Shown here piece by piece: positions 1 to 7,373 of a DNA stretch of 43,293 nucleotides; the first letter of the stretch is position 1, and each line of letters starts with the position of its first letter. Location: the NCBI RefSeq assembly GCF_003569785.1, contig NZ_KZ984014.1, positions 1 to 43,293 of the forward strand. Reading direction: 5' to 3'. The notes under the pieces are model-generated. The model was not told the DNA's origin. It saw nothing but the letters and a program-made list of their open reading frames with translations, and ran no database searches. The stretch comes from Leucobacter sp. wl10 (GTDB lineage Bacteria; Actinomycetota; Actinomycetes; Actinomycetales; Microbacteriaceae). Position numbers and translations under genes: made by a program.

Positions 1-207
1 CGCTGAACCCAGCTGACCGTGAAGGTGGCGTTCACAGGCCGTTCGGTTTTCCGCGCCCGCGATGAGCGGCCTCGATCAAGTTGGGTGGGGCCGGAGCCGA
101 GTCAGCGGGCGGAAGCGGCCGGCTTAGGGAAAGTAGTGGGGCGGCGGCACCGAAAGGCTCCGGTCAACATCATCACGCCCACGGGGTGCAGTAGATTCCT
201 GTAGCTC

Positions 208-418
208 GGGCAGAACGCGGGGTCGTCCGCGCTCGCGCTCGAGGACAGCGACACCCGCATGGGCCGACTCGGCCGCGCCGAACTGGGTCTCGGCGAGATC
301 TACACCCTCGACGCGTCGCTCGCGCGCTTCGAGGCGGTGACCGCCGACCAGATCTGCGAGGCCGCAGACCGTCGTCGCGGTCGGCGACGTCGAGAAGAGC
401 GCGCTCCGGGCGAGTTGA
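208..418 (+). pseudogene. C-terminal remnant of an M16-family zinc peptidase
   Basis: The reading frame from about 208 gives ALALEDSDTRMGRLGRAEL followed by LDASLARFEAVTADQI, the usual C-terminal end of actinobacterial M16 (insulinase-like) peptidases. After Q-I-C-E-A-A near 363 the match jumps to another frame, PQTVVAVGDVEKSALRAS, ending at a TGA at 416-418. A small deletion with frameshift has therefore removed a few residues. Only about 70 codons remain and no start or zinc site (HxxEH) is present. In Micrococcales this gene normally sits directly before dapB; here dapB lies 3 kb further right. Identification rests on recognising the family motif; the broken frame is seen directly. Confidence 0.7.
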
Positions 419-437
419 CGATGTGCGGTGTGAGCCC

Positions 438-475
438 GGCCGGGGAGCTGCGTCACCCCGCAACGCTCCCCGGCC
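438..475. terminator. GC-rich hairpin after the M16 remnant
   Basis: An 11-bp perfect inverted repeat, GGCCGGGGAGC at 438-448 and GCTCCCCGGCC at 465-475, has a 16-nt loop. It lies between the plus-strand peptidase remnant and the 3' end of the minus-strand amidohydrolase gene. There is no T-tract, so it may be a bidirectional attenuator or a terminator of the high-GC type. Function is inferred from position only. Confidence 0.45.
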
Positions 476-551
476 ACCTGATCGCCAAGACATGCTTTCC
501 CAAGCTGCTATCCGAGCGGCGATGCGCCAAGGTAGCCGATACGGCGCGATA

Positions 552-1928
552 CTATGAGGGATCGCCGGGGATCGGCACGCTCGCAAGCGGCTGCAGGGGA
601 AGCGCGGCCCGGTCGACGACCTCTCCGGCCTTCACCACGGTGGTGACGTCGAGCAGCGCAGTGATGTCGTCCAGCGGGTCGGATCCCAGCACCAGTACGT
701 CTCCGAACTTGCCGACCTCGAGCGTGCCGATATCGGCGCTCTTGCCGTATGCCTCTGCCGGGATTCGGGTGGAGGACTCGATCACCTGGAGGTGGGACAT
801 GCCCTTCTCGATGAGTGCCTGGCCCCACGCGACGTGGTCGGTTCCCAGCGTCCAGGGACGGTTGAGGTCTCCGTGCCCGTGCTGATCGGTCAGCACGTCG
901 TGGGAGGTGCATCCGGCGTCGGTGCCGAGCATGATCGAGGCTCCGGCCGCGATAAGACGCTGCTCATTCTCGATATGCACGCCGCCGCCGTACAGGGTAA
1001 AGGGGTGCTGGATTTGCTCGAGAAGCGACTGATAGGCGGCGTTCACGGACTGCACTCCGCAGTAGATACCCTTCTCGAGGATCTTGTCGATCGTGGCCTG
1101 GGGAATCGCCACCTGCCCGGTCAAAGTGGAGTGAATGATCACGTCGAAGCCGAGCTCGACTGAGATCTCTAGCGCCTCAACCGACTGGATGTGGGCCAGC
1201 GTCGGTACGCCGGCGGCGCGTCCCTCCTCGAGCATGACCTTGAGTGCCCGCTCCGAGAACGTCAGGTAGCCGCGGGTGGCTCCAAGCGTTGGAAGGAGGT
1301 GGTCGCTCACCGCGATCTTCAGCATGTCGACACCGCGAGCAAGGTAGTTGCGAATGATGGGTCGGATGTCTTCCGCTGCAAGCATGCTCAGGTCTTCCGC
1401 CCCGACTCCGGTAGAGAACAGCTCGTCCAAGCGGTTCGCGAATGTCGTGCTGATCACCTGTCGTGCGCGCAAGTTGAAGTCGGCGCTGAAGGGGCCTCCC
1501 ATGCCCACGATGTTGCCGGCCGCGAAGATTCGGGCTCCCGGCACTTCGCCCGACGCGATGCGATCCCGGGAGGCGAGCACGGGTCCGGTCGCGTTCCAAG
1601 TGTCGAACACGGTGGTCTGTCCCGCTGCGAGCGCGATCTGCGCCGCCTCCTCGATCACGCTGGTGAGGTTGCCCTCATAACGCGCAAGATACTCGACCCC
1701 GCCGACGCCCATCATCATGATGCCGTCGAGCAGGTGAATGTTGCCATTCACAATGCCGGGGAGCACCCACTGCCCTTCGGCGTCGATCACCTGAACGCCG
1801 GCGGGAATCTCCGCGGCGTCGACCGATGTGATGCGCCCGTTCTCGATCAGTATCGTGCCGTTGAGCCGCGGGCCCGACCCCGTGCCATCGATCAGGGTTC
1901 CGTTGGTAATAGCTATGGTTGCTGTCAT
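552..1928 (-). CDS. Amidohydrolase-superfamily metal-dependent hydrolase
   Basis: A 458-residue cytoplasmic protein of the imidazolonepropionase/dihydroorotase-like amidohydrolase superfamily. The N-terminal small beta domain (TLIDGTGSG, IENGRI) leads into LPGIVNGNIHLLDG, where the metal-binding HxH motif of the family reads N-I-H. Other ligand candidates are present: a lysine in DMLKIAVSDH, histidines in TLAHIQS and VIIHSTL, and the aspartate in MLGTDAG. The C-terminus (ADIGTLEVGKFGDVLVL) is typical. The start at 1928 is chosen over 2024 because GAGGAGG lies just upstream. It is co-oriented with the PucR-type regulator gene 200 bp upstream, which may control it. Substrate unknown. Confidence 0.85.
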   Translation of the reverse strand: MTATIAITNGTLIDGTGSGPRLNGTILIENGRITSVDAAEIPAGVQVIDAEGQWVLPGIVNGNIHLLDGIMMMGVGGVEYLARYEGNLTSVIEEAAQIALAAGQTTVFDTWNATGPVLASRDRIASGEVPGARIFAAGNIVGMGGPFSADFNLRARQVISTTFANRLDELFSTGVGAEDLSMLAAEDIRPIIRNYLARGVDMLKIAVSDHLLPTLGATRGYLTFSERALKVMLEEGRAAGVPTLAHIQSVEALEISVELGFDVIIHSTLTGQVAIPQATIDKILEKGIYCGVQSVNAAYQSLLEQIQHPFTLYGGGVHIENEQRLIAAGASIMLGTDAGCTSHDVLTDQHGHGDLNRPWTLGTDHVAWGQALIEKGMSHLQVIESSTRIPAEAYGKSADIGTLEVGKFGDVLVLGSDPLDDITALLDVTTVVKAGEVVDRAALPLQPLASVPIPGDPS

Positions 1929-2129
1929 CGCCGCCTCCTCGCGGATTCTCCCGGGCGCGTTACCCGCGGTGCATCCGAGAGTAGGAGGCTGGTCATACTG
2001 CGGCCTAGATTCGGGATGACCCATTCAGGGGCTCGCGATGGACACTTTGCACAACGCGGTGGCTCATGTCTCGCCGTGCGCCGACCTGTCTCGCCGTCCG
2101 TCTCCTCCCGGGCGATCAGGGTGAAGATC

Positions 2130-3344
2130 TCAGCCGTCGAGGTATTGCTTCAGTCGTAGTGCGACGTGTACCTCGAAGGGGCGGTGTGCGAGGTGGTCGG
2201 CCAGCAAAGCGCGGGCGCGGTCCAGCCGGTGGTAAATGGTGTTCCGGTGCACGTCGAGATTGCGCGATGCGTCCGCAATGCTCCCGTTGACTGCCAGATA
2301 CGCGAGGAGGGTCTGCCGCAGCTCCTCGTGTTCCGGCCTCGCGAGGGCCTTGAGGTGGAAGTCGACGAACCGCGTGGCGAGGCGGCGATCGCTCAGCAGC
2401 AGGGCCGGAAGCGCAACATCGTCGAAGGATGCGACCGCGCGTCGCATATCGTGTTGCCCGGCGAAGCGTCGCACCACCTCGGCGTCGCGGAACACCTCGC
2501 GAAACCCCTCTCGGCCGGCTTCGCCTTCGCTGAGTGCGGCGGCGAGTTCGGACTCCTGCGCGAGGCACAATTCGATTTCGTCCTTCAGGGTTGTCGCCGT
2601 CCGTGGATCGGGCGCGGCGGCCCATATCGTCAGCCGTTCCTTGTCCGGCCGGAACGTGAGCGAGTGATATCCGTGAGTGATCGAGGTGATCATTGCTGAG
2701 ATGCGATCGTACTCCTCTTGAGTGAGGTCCCCGCCCTTCAGCTTCCACACGGCGACGAGGAGGTGCCACGCCTGCAGTGGGTATGCACCGATCCTCTCGG
2801 CAGTCGAGTCGCCGTCGAGCACCGCGAGGATCTCGCGCTCTATCTCAACCGCACGAGTGCCGATCTCGCGCGTCCGTTGCTTGTACGAGTGGATGGATGC
2901 TTCCACCTGTTCCAGGTAGGCGGCCATCAGTTGATACGCCGCCGTGGATCGCTCGACCTGCTGGTCCTGTGCCAGGCAGGTTTGCAGGATGAGGGGTTGA
3001 ATGTGCTGACCCCAGAGGATCGATTGGCCCACGTAATACACCAGGGTGATGGCGCGATCCGGTAGGTGGGCTTCGGCGATGGCGTTGACCACCCGGAGCG
3101 CTGCAAGCGGCGTGCCCACTGCATGCCCGATTTCGAATGTGTCGGCGATGCCGAGCAGATTCGCTCGGAGGCTCTCAAATCCGAGTTCGCCCATTGCTGT
3201 GGGGATCAGTCTTCGGTCATCGAGCGCGATGCTGACGCTCGCGGCAATCTCGTCCGCTTCGCGCCGGATCGCGGCGGCGACCTCCGCGAGCCAGTACACG
3301 CTGCCCCCAGCTGCAGTCGATTCCAGATCAGGGATCGAGACCAT
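2130..3344 (-). CDS. PucR/CdaR-family transcriptional regulator
   Basis: A 404-residue protein. The C-terminal 60 residues contain the PucR-type helix-turn-helix: AYLAVNGSIADASRNLDVHR followed by NTIYHRLDRARALL. This is the family hallmark in which a long alpha-helical or GGDEF-like sensory half precedes the HTH. No N-terminal purine-catabolism domain is obvious. The start at 3344 is favoured over 3359 because GAGGAG lies about 7 nt before it. PucR/CdaR proteins usually activate genes for use of a small metabolite, so the amidohydrolase gene just downstream on the same strand is the likely target; that link is inferred. Confidence 0.85.
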   Translation of the reverse strand: MVSIPDLESTAAGGSVYWLAEVAAAIRREADEIAASVSIALDDRRLIPTAMGELGFESLRANLLGIADTFEIGHAVGTPLAALRVVNAIAEAHLPDRAITLVYYVGQSILWGQHIQPLILQTCLAQDQQVERSTAAYQLMAAYLEQVEASIHSYKQRTREIGTRAVEIEREILAVLDGDSTAERIGAYPLQAWHLLVAVWKLKGGDLTQEEYDRISAMITSITHGYHSLTFRPDKERLTIWAAAPDPRTATTLKDEIELCLAQESELAAALSEGEAGREGFREVFRDAEVVRRFAGQHDMRRAVASFDDVALPALLLSDRRLATRFVDFHLKALARPEHEELRQTLLAYLAVNGSIADASRNLDVHRNTIYHRLDRARALLADHLAHRPFEVHVALRLKQYLDG

Positions 3345-3482
3345 TGGGCAGCTCCTCATTCATCCTTGCCGAAGCATCCGCGGCAAGATGCACTGCAGTT
3401 CATCCGCTCTTGGTCGCAGGTGTCTTTCAGGTAGGTTATCCGATCGGCTGCTCGAAGCATTTGCTCCGGGTACGCTGGAGAG

Positions 3483-4232
3483 ATGAGTGTGACAGATACA
3501 GTGGTGGGAGCGAGGGGGGGGGCTCGGCTCGGCTCGCTCGTCTGCGAGGTTGTCGAGGCCCATCACGCGGCCAAGCTGGGGGCCCAGCTCTCGAGCTCCT
3601 CCGATCCCGAAGCAGGCGCGGAGGATGCGATCCTGGTCGACGTCAGCCATCCCGAGGCGTCGCAGGCCATCGTGGAGCGCGCGGTCCGACGAGGCCAGCG
3701 CGTGGTGGTGTGCACGAGCGGCTGGTCGGCCGAGCGGATCGAGCGCCTGCGCGGTCTCGACGAGGTGACCCCCGGAGCGGCCGTGCTCATCGTGCCCAAC
3801 TTCTCGCTCGGTTCGGTGCTCGGCACCGTGCTGGCGCAGATCGCGGCCCCCTGCTTCGACAGCGTCGAGATCGTCGAGGCCCATCACGCGGCCAAGGTCG
3901 ATTCGCCGAGTGGAACCGCGGTGCGCACCGCCGAGCTGATCGCGGCGGCCCGCGAGGCCGAGGGCCGGCCGTCCATCGATGCGCCGTTCGTCGAGCAGAG
4001 CGCTCGCGGGCAGCTCGTCGCGGGAGTCCCGGTGCACAGCCTGCGGCTGCAGGGCGTCATCGCCCGGCAGGAGGTCCGCTTCGGCGGCGCCGGCGAGGTG
4101 CTCACGGTCACGCACGACACGCATTCCCAGGATTCCTACCGGGCCGGCATCCGGGCGGCGCTCGAGGCGATCGCCGCCGACGGCCTCGAGGGGGTCATGG
4201 TCGGGCTCGACCGCATCCTGGGCATCCGGTGA
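3483..4232 (+). CDS. dapB: 4-hydroxy-tetrahydrodipicolinate reductase, altered N-terminus
   Basis: A 249-residue DapB homologue, the NAD(P)H-dependent reductase of lysine/diaminopimelate synthesis. The C-terminal catalytic domain is intact: EAHHAAKVDSPSGTA carries the HH, K and SGT residues of the family, and PNFSLGSVLGT is present. The N-terminal dinucleotide loop, normally GATGRLG-like, reads GARGGARLG, with Thr replaced by Arg and two extra residues next to a run of eight G. Near residue 25, EAHHAAK is repeated from the catalytic motif by a 24-bp perfect DNA repeat. This copy may be inactive, or the run may hide a sequencing error. Another dapB elsewhere would be expected if so. GGAGAG precedes the ATG. 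Confidence 0.85.
   Translation: MSVTDTVVGARGGARLGSLVCEVVEAHHAAKLGAQLSSSSDPEAGAEDAILVDVSHPEASQAIVERAVRRGQRVVVCTSGWSAERIERLRGLDEVTPGAAVLIVPNFSLGSVLGTVLAQIAAPCFDSVEIVEAHHAAKVDSPSGTAVRTAELIAAAREAEGRPSIDAPFVEQSARGQLVAGVPVHSLRLQGVIARQEVRFGGAGEVLTVTHDTHSQDSYRAGIRAALEAIAADGLEGVMVGLDRILGIR
3552..3896 (+). repeat. Pair of 24-bp perfect direct repeats inside dapB
   Basis: Positions 3552-3575 and 3873-3896 are identical (starting GTCGAGGCCCATCACG). The downstream copy encodes the conserved HH/K catalytic motif of DapB; the upstream copy sits where the family is variable. The pattern fits a short gene-conversion or template-switch event copying the catalytic motif into the N-terminal domain. Confidence 0.85.
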
Positions 4233-4396
4233 TGGGGTCGGCGCGGACGCGGACCCTCGTCGGCGTGGTCGTCATGGCCGCGCTGCTGATCCTCTATTTC
4301 GTCTTCGCGGGCGTGGATGCGCCTCGGCATCATCTACAATGTCTGCGGCGACCACACACGGGCTCGGGCTGCAATTCAATCAGCAACTTCGCTTGA
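4232..4396 (+). pseudogene. Truncated small membrane-protein gene
   Basis: The ATG overlaps the dapB stop (TGATG). The frame begins MGSARTRTLVGVVVMAALLI followed by LYFVFAGV, one clear membrane segment, then becomes unlike protein after about residue 28 and stops at 4396. In Micrococcales a small membrane-protein gene often follows dapB, so this looks like its first 28 codons cut off by the rearrangement. The family match is from memory of gene order and is moderate. Confidence 0.5.
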
Positions 4397-4439
4397 ACGC
4401 AACGAATTTCGTCGTGATTCTCCTAAATATTAGGTTATT

Positions 4440-4465
4440 TGTCCACTATTTGGCCCACTAGATTC
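4440..4465. repeat. att-like repeat, copy C
   Basis: The sequence around TTTGGCCCACTAGATTC matches copy B at 4735-4760 (ATTGGCCCACTAACTTC), including a nearby (T/A)CCACTA, with one 1-2 nt gap. It lies between the truncated membrane gene and the tRNA fragment. Probably an arm-type or remnant attachment sequence. Confidence 0.45.
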
Positions 4466-4560
4466 CTAACGGCACCCTGATCGGGCAGTTCACGAGCACC
4501 GTTGCGACAGGGGTTCGGGCCCGGTTTCGGCTCCGGCCGGAGGTCACCAGAAACGAGAGA

Positions 4561-4597
4561 AGCCCTGACAAGAAATGGCTTCTCATCAGGGCTTTTT
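4561..4597 (+). terminator. Rho-independent terminator next to the tRNA fragment
   Basis: Arms AGCCCTGA (4561-4568) and TCAGGGCT (4586-4593) form an 8-bp stem followed by TTTTT (4593-4597) on the plus strand. In the other direction it sits 3 nt past the 3' end of the tRNA-Pro fragment, so it is probably also the native tRNA terminator. Confidence 0.7.
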
Positions 4598-4599
4598 CG

Positions 4600-4641
4600 T
4601 CGGGATGACAGGATTTGAACCTGCGACCCCCTGACCCCCAG
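4600..4641 (-). tRNA. 3' half of a tRNA-Pro(GGG) gene; probable att site
   Basis: On the minus strand the sequence reads from the anticodon loop (TGGGGG, anticodon GGG) through GTCGCAGGTTCAAATCCTGT, the T-arm, into CATCCCG, the 3' acceptor strand, with discriminator A. The 5' half (acceptor 5' strand, D-arm) is absent; upstream DNA is unrelated. Tyrosine integrases often recombine in the 3' half of tRNA genes, leaving such a fragment at the far end of the element with the original downstream terminator attached. So chromosome is inferred to the left and element to the right. The intact copy is not in the window. Confidence 0.75.
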
Positions 4642-4690
4642 GCAAGAAGCTGACCCATTTACCCCATTTGACCGGGGTCTTTCCCGTTCT

Positions 4691-4760
4691 CACGTTGCAG
4701 AGCGTGTCATAGATTTCATGCTTTGCAGGAAGTTGACCACTAGATTGGCCCACTAACTTC
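4691..4760. repeat. att-like repeat, copy B
   Basis: Aligns without gaps, at roughly two thirds identity, to copy A at 4901-4970. Shared blocks are CGTTGCA, AGATT, TAGAT and GACC/GCCCA. The similarity weakly extends left to about 4640, directly joining the tRNA-Pro fragment, so the repeat is element-end DNA beside the crossover site. Confidence 0.6.
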
Positions 4761-4900
4761 GCGACCCAAGGGACTGCAATAACGAGGTTTCTGGTGAGTT
4801 TATGGCAGCTAACTGGAGTTGCCTTCAGTCTCCTCTGCCTACCCGCGCAGGCAGACGATCGAGCACCCGGGCCCCGTTCGACCTGCGCCTCGGGGCCGCA

Positions 4901-4970
4901 TGCGTTGCACAACGCGTCAAAGATTCCACCTGCTGTAGGGTGTTGGCAACTAGATCGACCCAATTGATTC
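4901..4970. repeat. att-like repeat, copy A
   Basis: Diverged copy of 4691-4760, offset by 210 bp. It ends just before the stop codon of the GHKL ATPase gene. If it marks an older attachment site, the region 4812-4850 would be a decayed tRNA end, but I cannot see a convincing one. Confidence 0.55.
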
Positions 4971-4977
4971 AGGTGCC

Positions 4978-6993
4978 TCAGACCAGCTGCGAATCGATCG
5001 GCTCGGCGCCTGAGTCTTCTGGAGATGCCACATCGTCCGGCAGCATTTCGGCGTACTCGGCGCGGATGAAGTCGAGGCCTTCTGCCAGCGAGGGGTCGAA
5101 CTCAAGCGATTCGGTCACGAAGTCGAGGCGTCGTTTGTTCTCATCGATGAGATCTCGCCAGCGACGAACGTAGGCCCGCACCGTCGGTCGCCCGGGTTTC
5201 GTGTCCGGCTCGAATACGAGCCCTCGCTCTCGATCGTCACTCTTGAAAGAGTTCTCGATCACTTCGTCATAGTCCGTGACGACGAGGACAAAGTCCCAGC
5301 TTGCCCGCTCGCTCGCAAATGCTGGAGCCGTGACCACGACGTTCACGTAGTCCTCGATCTGGTCGCGCTCTGTTCGTCCAGCCACGATGTCGGGCGCTTT
5401 GAGTTCGACGACGAGGTGCCGCACACGGTCATGCTGTTGGGACTTCGCGGCTACGTGCAGATCCACGCGTCCGCTCTTCCCGTCCCAGCGTTTAACTGGT
5501 TCGACCTTACTTGCGGGAAGCCCTTCGAGCTTGAGATGGGTTCGTAGCATCTGGGTGAGTCCACGTTCGCTGTTCATGAAGTGGTACTCCTCGCCGAAGA
5601 TCCATAACTCGTGTTCGAGCATCTTGTGAAGGTGGTCTCGTTCTCCCACCTTCTGGGAGTCTTCGGGGTCAAACAGCAGATGCTCCAGTCCCGCGAGGAA
5701 CTTGCTTCGGCTGGTTACGAGGTTGGCACTCCGGATCACACCCGCGAGCGTCGTTTCGCTGAGAAGCTTCGTGAGCGCATGGCGATCTTGTTCGCTGAGG
5801 GCAACGAACTCGCTAACCAGCACGGCCAGGTTCTCCGGGTCGGTCTTCAGCGCATCGCGCAGAAGGTTGAGTGTGAGTTGCGCCCCATCCTTGCGCTTCG
5901 GGATCTGTGGCACGAGAGCGCTCGAGACAATGTCGAAGACTGCGCGCTCCGCTTTCTCCGCCTCGGTACTAGGAGCTTTCTCGTATGGGTACACACCCTT
6001 CGATTTCCAGTCCTCGATCTGGTCACGTCGACGCGCGCGACGACGAGACGCGAAGTGGTCTTTCACCGCCGAGCGCGTAGCGCGCCAGACGGCTCCCGCT
6101 GGGTCCGGGGCCATGTCGGTGAGTCCGAGCACAGCGAGCGAATCAGGGTCGAACCCAGGCCAGGTGACGTAGGCGGAAAACGCAGCCTGTGGCTCAAGCT
6201 CAGCACCGGAAGTCTCTACGACGAAACGTTCGGAGTCTTCTCCGAAGTACACAGCACGATGTTTCCCAGTTCTCCACTCGATGATCCGGATCAACACAGT
6301 CGTGTCGGGGATCGTGTCTAGGGGCACCACCAGTGTCGTGTCGTCAAGGATCTCATCAGCCGGATTCAGCTTGACGCCATCGAATACGATCGTGACCGCA
6401 TCATCGTTAAGAAGAATCGGCGCGAAGTGCGAGGTGAGAGTGGATACCGTGGCATCGCTCATCAGCGAGTTCAAGCTTCGATCCTGCTCGTTGACTGCAG
6501 TAACGAGTGTTCCAGTCTTCGTTGCGTTAGACGGAGAAGCCTCCCAACTGAACGGTTCGGAACGTTCTTTCGCGCCCTCGATGACAACATGCTCACGCTC
6601 GCCAGCAGCGTTGACGCTCTCGCTAGCCCAGGTCACACGTGAACCCAGCGCAAAGGCTCGCAGGCGGCCCTCGCCAAGCTTGCCGTGCAGCCCACGCTTG
6701 TCATTCTTCGTCTTGGTGGCTAGCGCCTTCCACGAGCCACCAATCCGACCAAATGTTGAGGCGACTTCGTCCGAGGTAATCCCATGCCCGTCGTCCTCAA
6801 CGGAAACGCTCTCGACTGCGTCCATCGCGGAGCATTCGAGAACCACACGGACGTTATCTGCTTCAGCATCGAGCGCATTCCAGATCAGCTCGACAACGGC
6901 GCGCACCGGGTCACGCTCTCGCGCGAGACGCGTTACCAGATCGACTCCGGCAGAAAGTGGAAGGTCCCTCACGAGACTCACTGTAGTAGTCAT
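4978..6993 (-). CDS. GHKL ATPase with C-terminal PD-(D/E)XK-like domain
   Basis: A 671-residue protein. The N-terminus is a GHKL (HSP90/MutL/gyrase-type) ATPase: N-box ELIWNALDAEAD (35-46), G1 box DDGHGI (67-72), and a lid/G2 region GLHGKLGEGRLRAFALG (101-117). The middle has a basic coiled stretch (314-332). The C-terminal third contains LEHELWIFGEEYHF (about 459-472), then D511 in RVDLH and E530-L-K532 in VVELKAP, a spacing like PD-(D/E)XK nucleases of the DUF4263/Shedu kind. No membrane segment. It is transcribed divergently from a helicase-nuclease gene 380 bp away, so the two probably form a unit. A defence role is inferred from domains and setting; I do not recognise a named system. GC is lower than in the conjugation genes. 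Confidence 0.75.
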   Translation of the reverse strand: MTTTVSLVRDLPLSAGVDLVTRLARERDPVRAVVELIWNALDAEADNVRVVLECSAMDAVESVSVEDDGHGITSDEVASTFGRIGGSWKALATKTKNDKRGLHGKLGEGRLRAFALGSRVTWASESVNAAGEREHVVIEGAKERSEPFSWEASPSNATKTGTLVTAVNEQDRSLNSLMSDATVSTLTSHFAPILLNDDAVTIVFDGVKLNPADEILDDTTLVVPLDTIPDTTVLIRIIEWRTGKHRAVYFGEDSERFVVETSGAELEPQAAFSAYVTWPGFDPDSLAVLGLTDMAPDPAGAVWRATRSAVKDHFASRRRARRRDQIEDWKSKGVYPYEKAPSTEAEKAERAVFDIVSSALVPQIPKRKDGAQLTLNLLRDALKTDPENLAVLVSEFVALSEQDRHALTKLLSETTLAGVIRSANLVTSRSKFLAGLEHLLFDPEDSQKVGERDHLHKMLEHELWIFGEEYHFMNSERGLTQMLRTHLKLEGLPASKVEPVKRWDGKSGRVDLHVAAKSQQHDRVRHLVVELKAPDIVAGRTERDQIEDYVNVVVTAPAFASERASWDFVLVVTDYDEVIENSFKSDDRERGLVFEPDTKPGRPTVRAYVRRWRDLIDENKRRLDFVTESLEFDPSLAEGLDFIRAEYAEMLPDDVASPEDSGAEPIDSQLV

Positions 6994-7373
6994 ATCAGTT
7001 TCACCCGCTCGCCTCGTCAGTGAATCTCAATGCAACGCCCCGACCGTGGTGCGCAACTCCGCCACACACAGATGGTGCTCTCCACCACTGACATTCCTGT
7101 CCCAAGGCAGCCGGAATCGGAATCAGACCCCATCTGGCCGGAGCTTTCTCTGCTCAAACGTTCCTGTCTGCGCCTCGCATCGCTGCTCTGACGTTGGCCG
7201 CTCTTGTGGTCTATTTTGTTCTCGGGAGCGCCGACCTTTCACTCCCATTGTGGTGAGCGCAAGGATGGTGACCTCACCTCTGGGAAGCTCGGCTCGTTTC
7301 CTGCACTGTCATCGCGGTCGATTTGCATGCACTCGCTGTCCTCGCAGAAGGGGGCTGCCGGTAAGTTGGAACC
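6994..7373. promoter_or_regulatory. Shared divergent intergenic region
   Basis: This 380-bp gap separates the two divergent start codons and must hold both promoters. I see no convincing gene, terminator or clear -35/-10 pair in it. Its length leaves room for an operator that would control both genes together. Confidence 0.35.

Noticed and set aside
4317..4433. A 38-residue frame starting MRLGIIYNVCGDH after the truncated membrane gene
   Set aside because: Too short, no ribosome site, and no recognisable family; probably chance within the junction.
4586..4963. A 125-residue minus-strand frame over the tRNA fragment and repeats
   Set aside because: It reads through the tRNA fragment (its end translates the T-arm) and repeats itself because the DNA does; no ribosome site.
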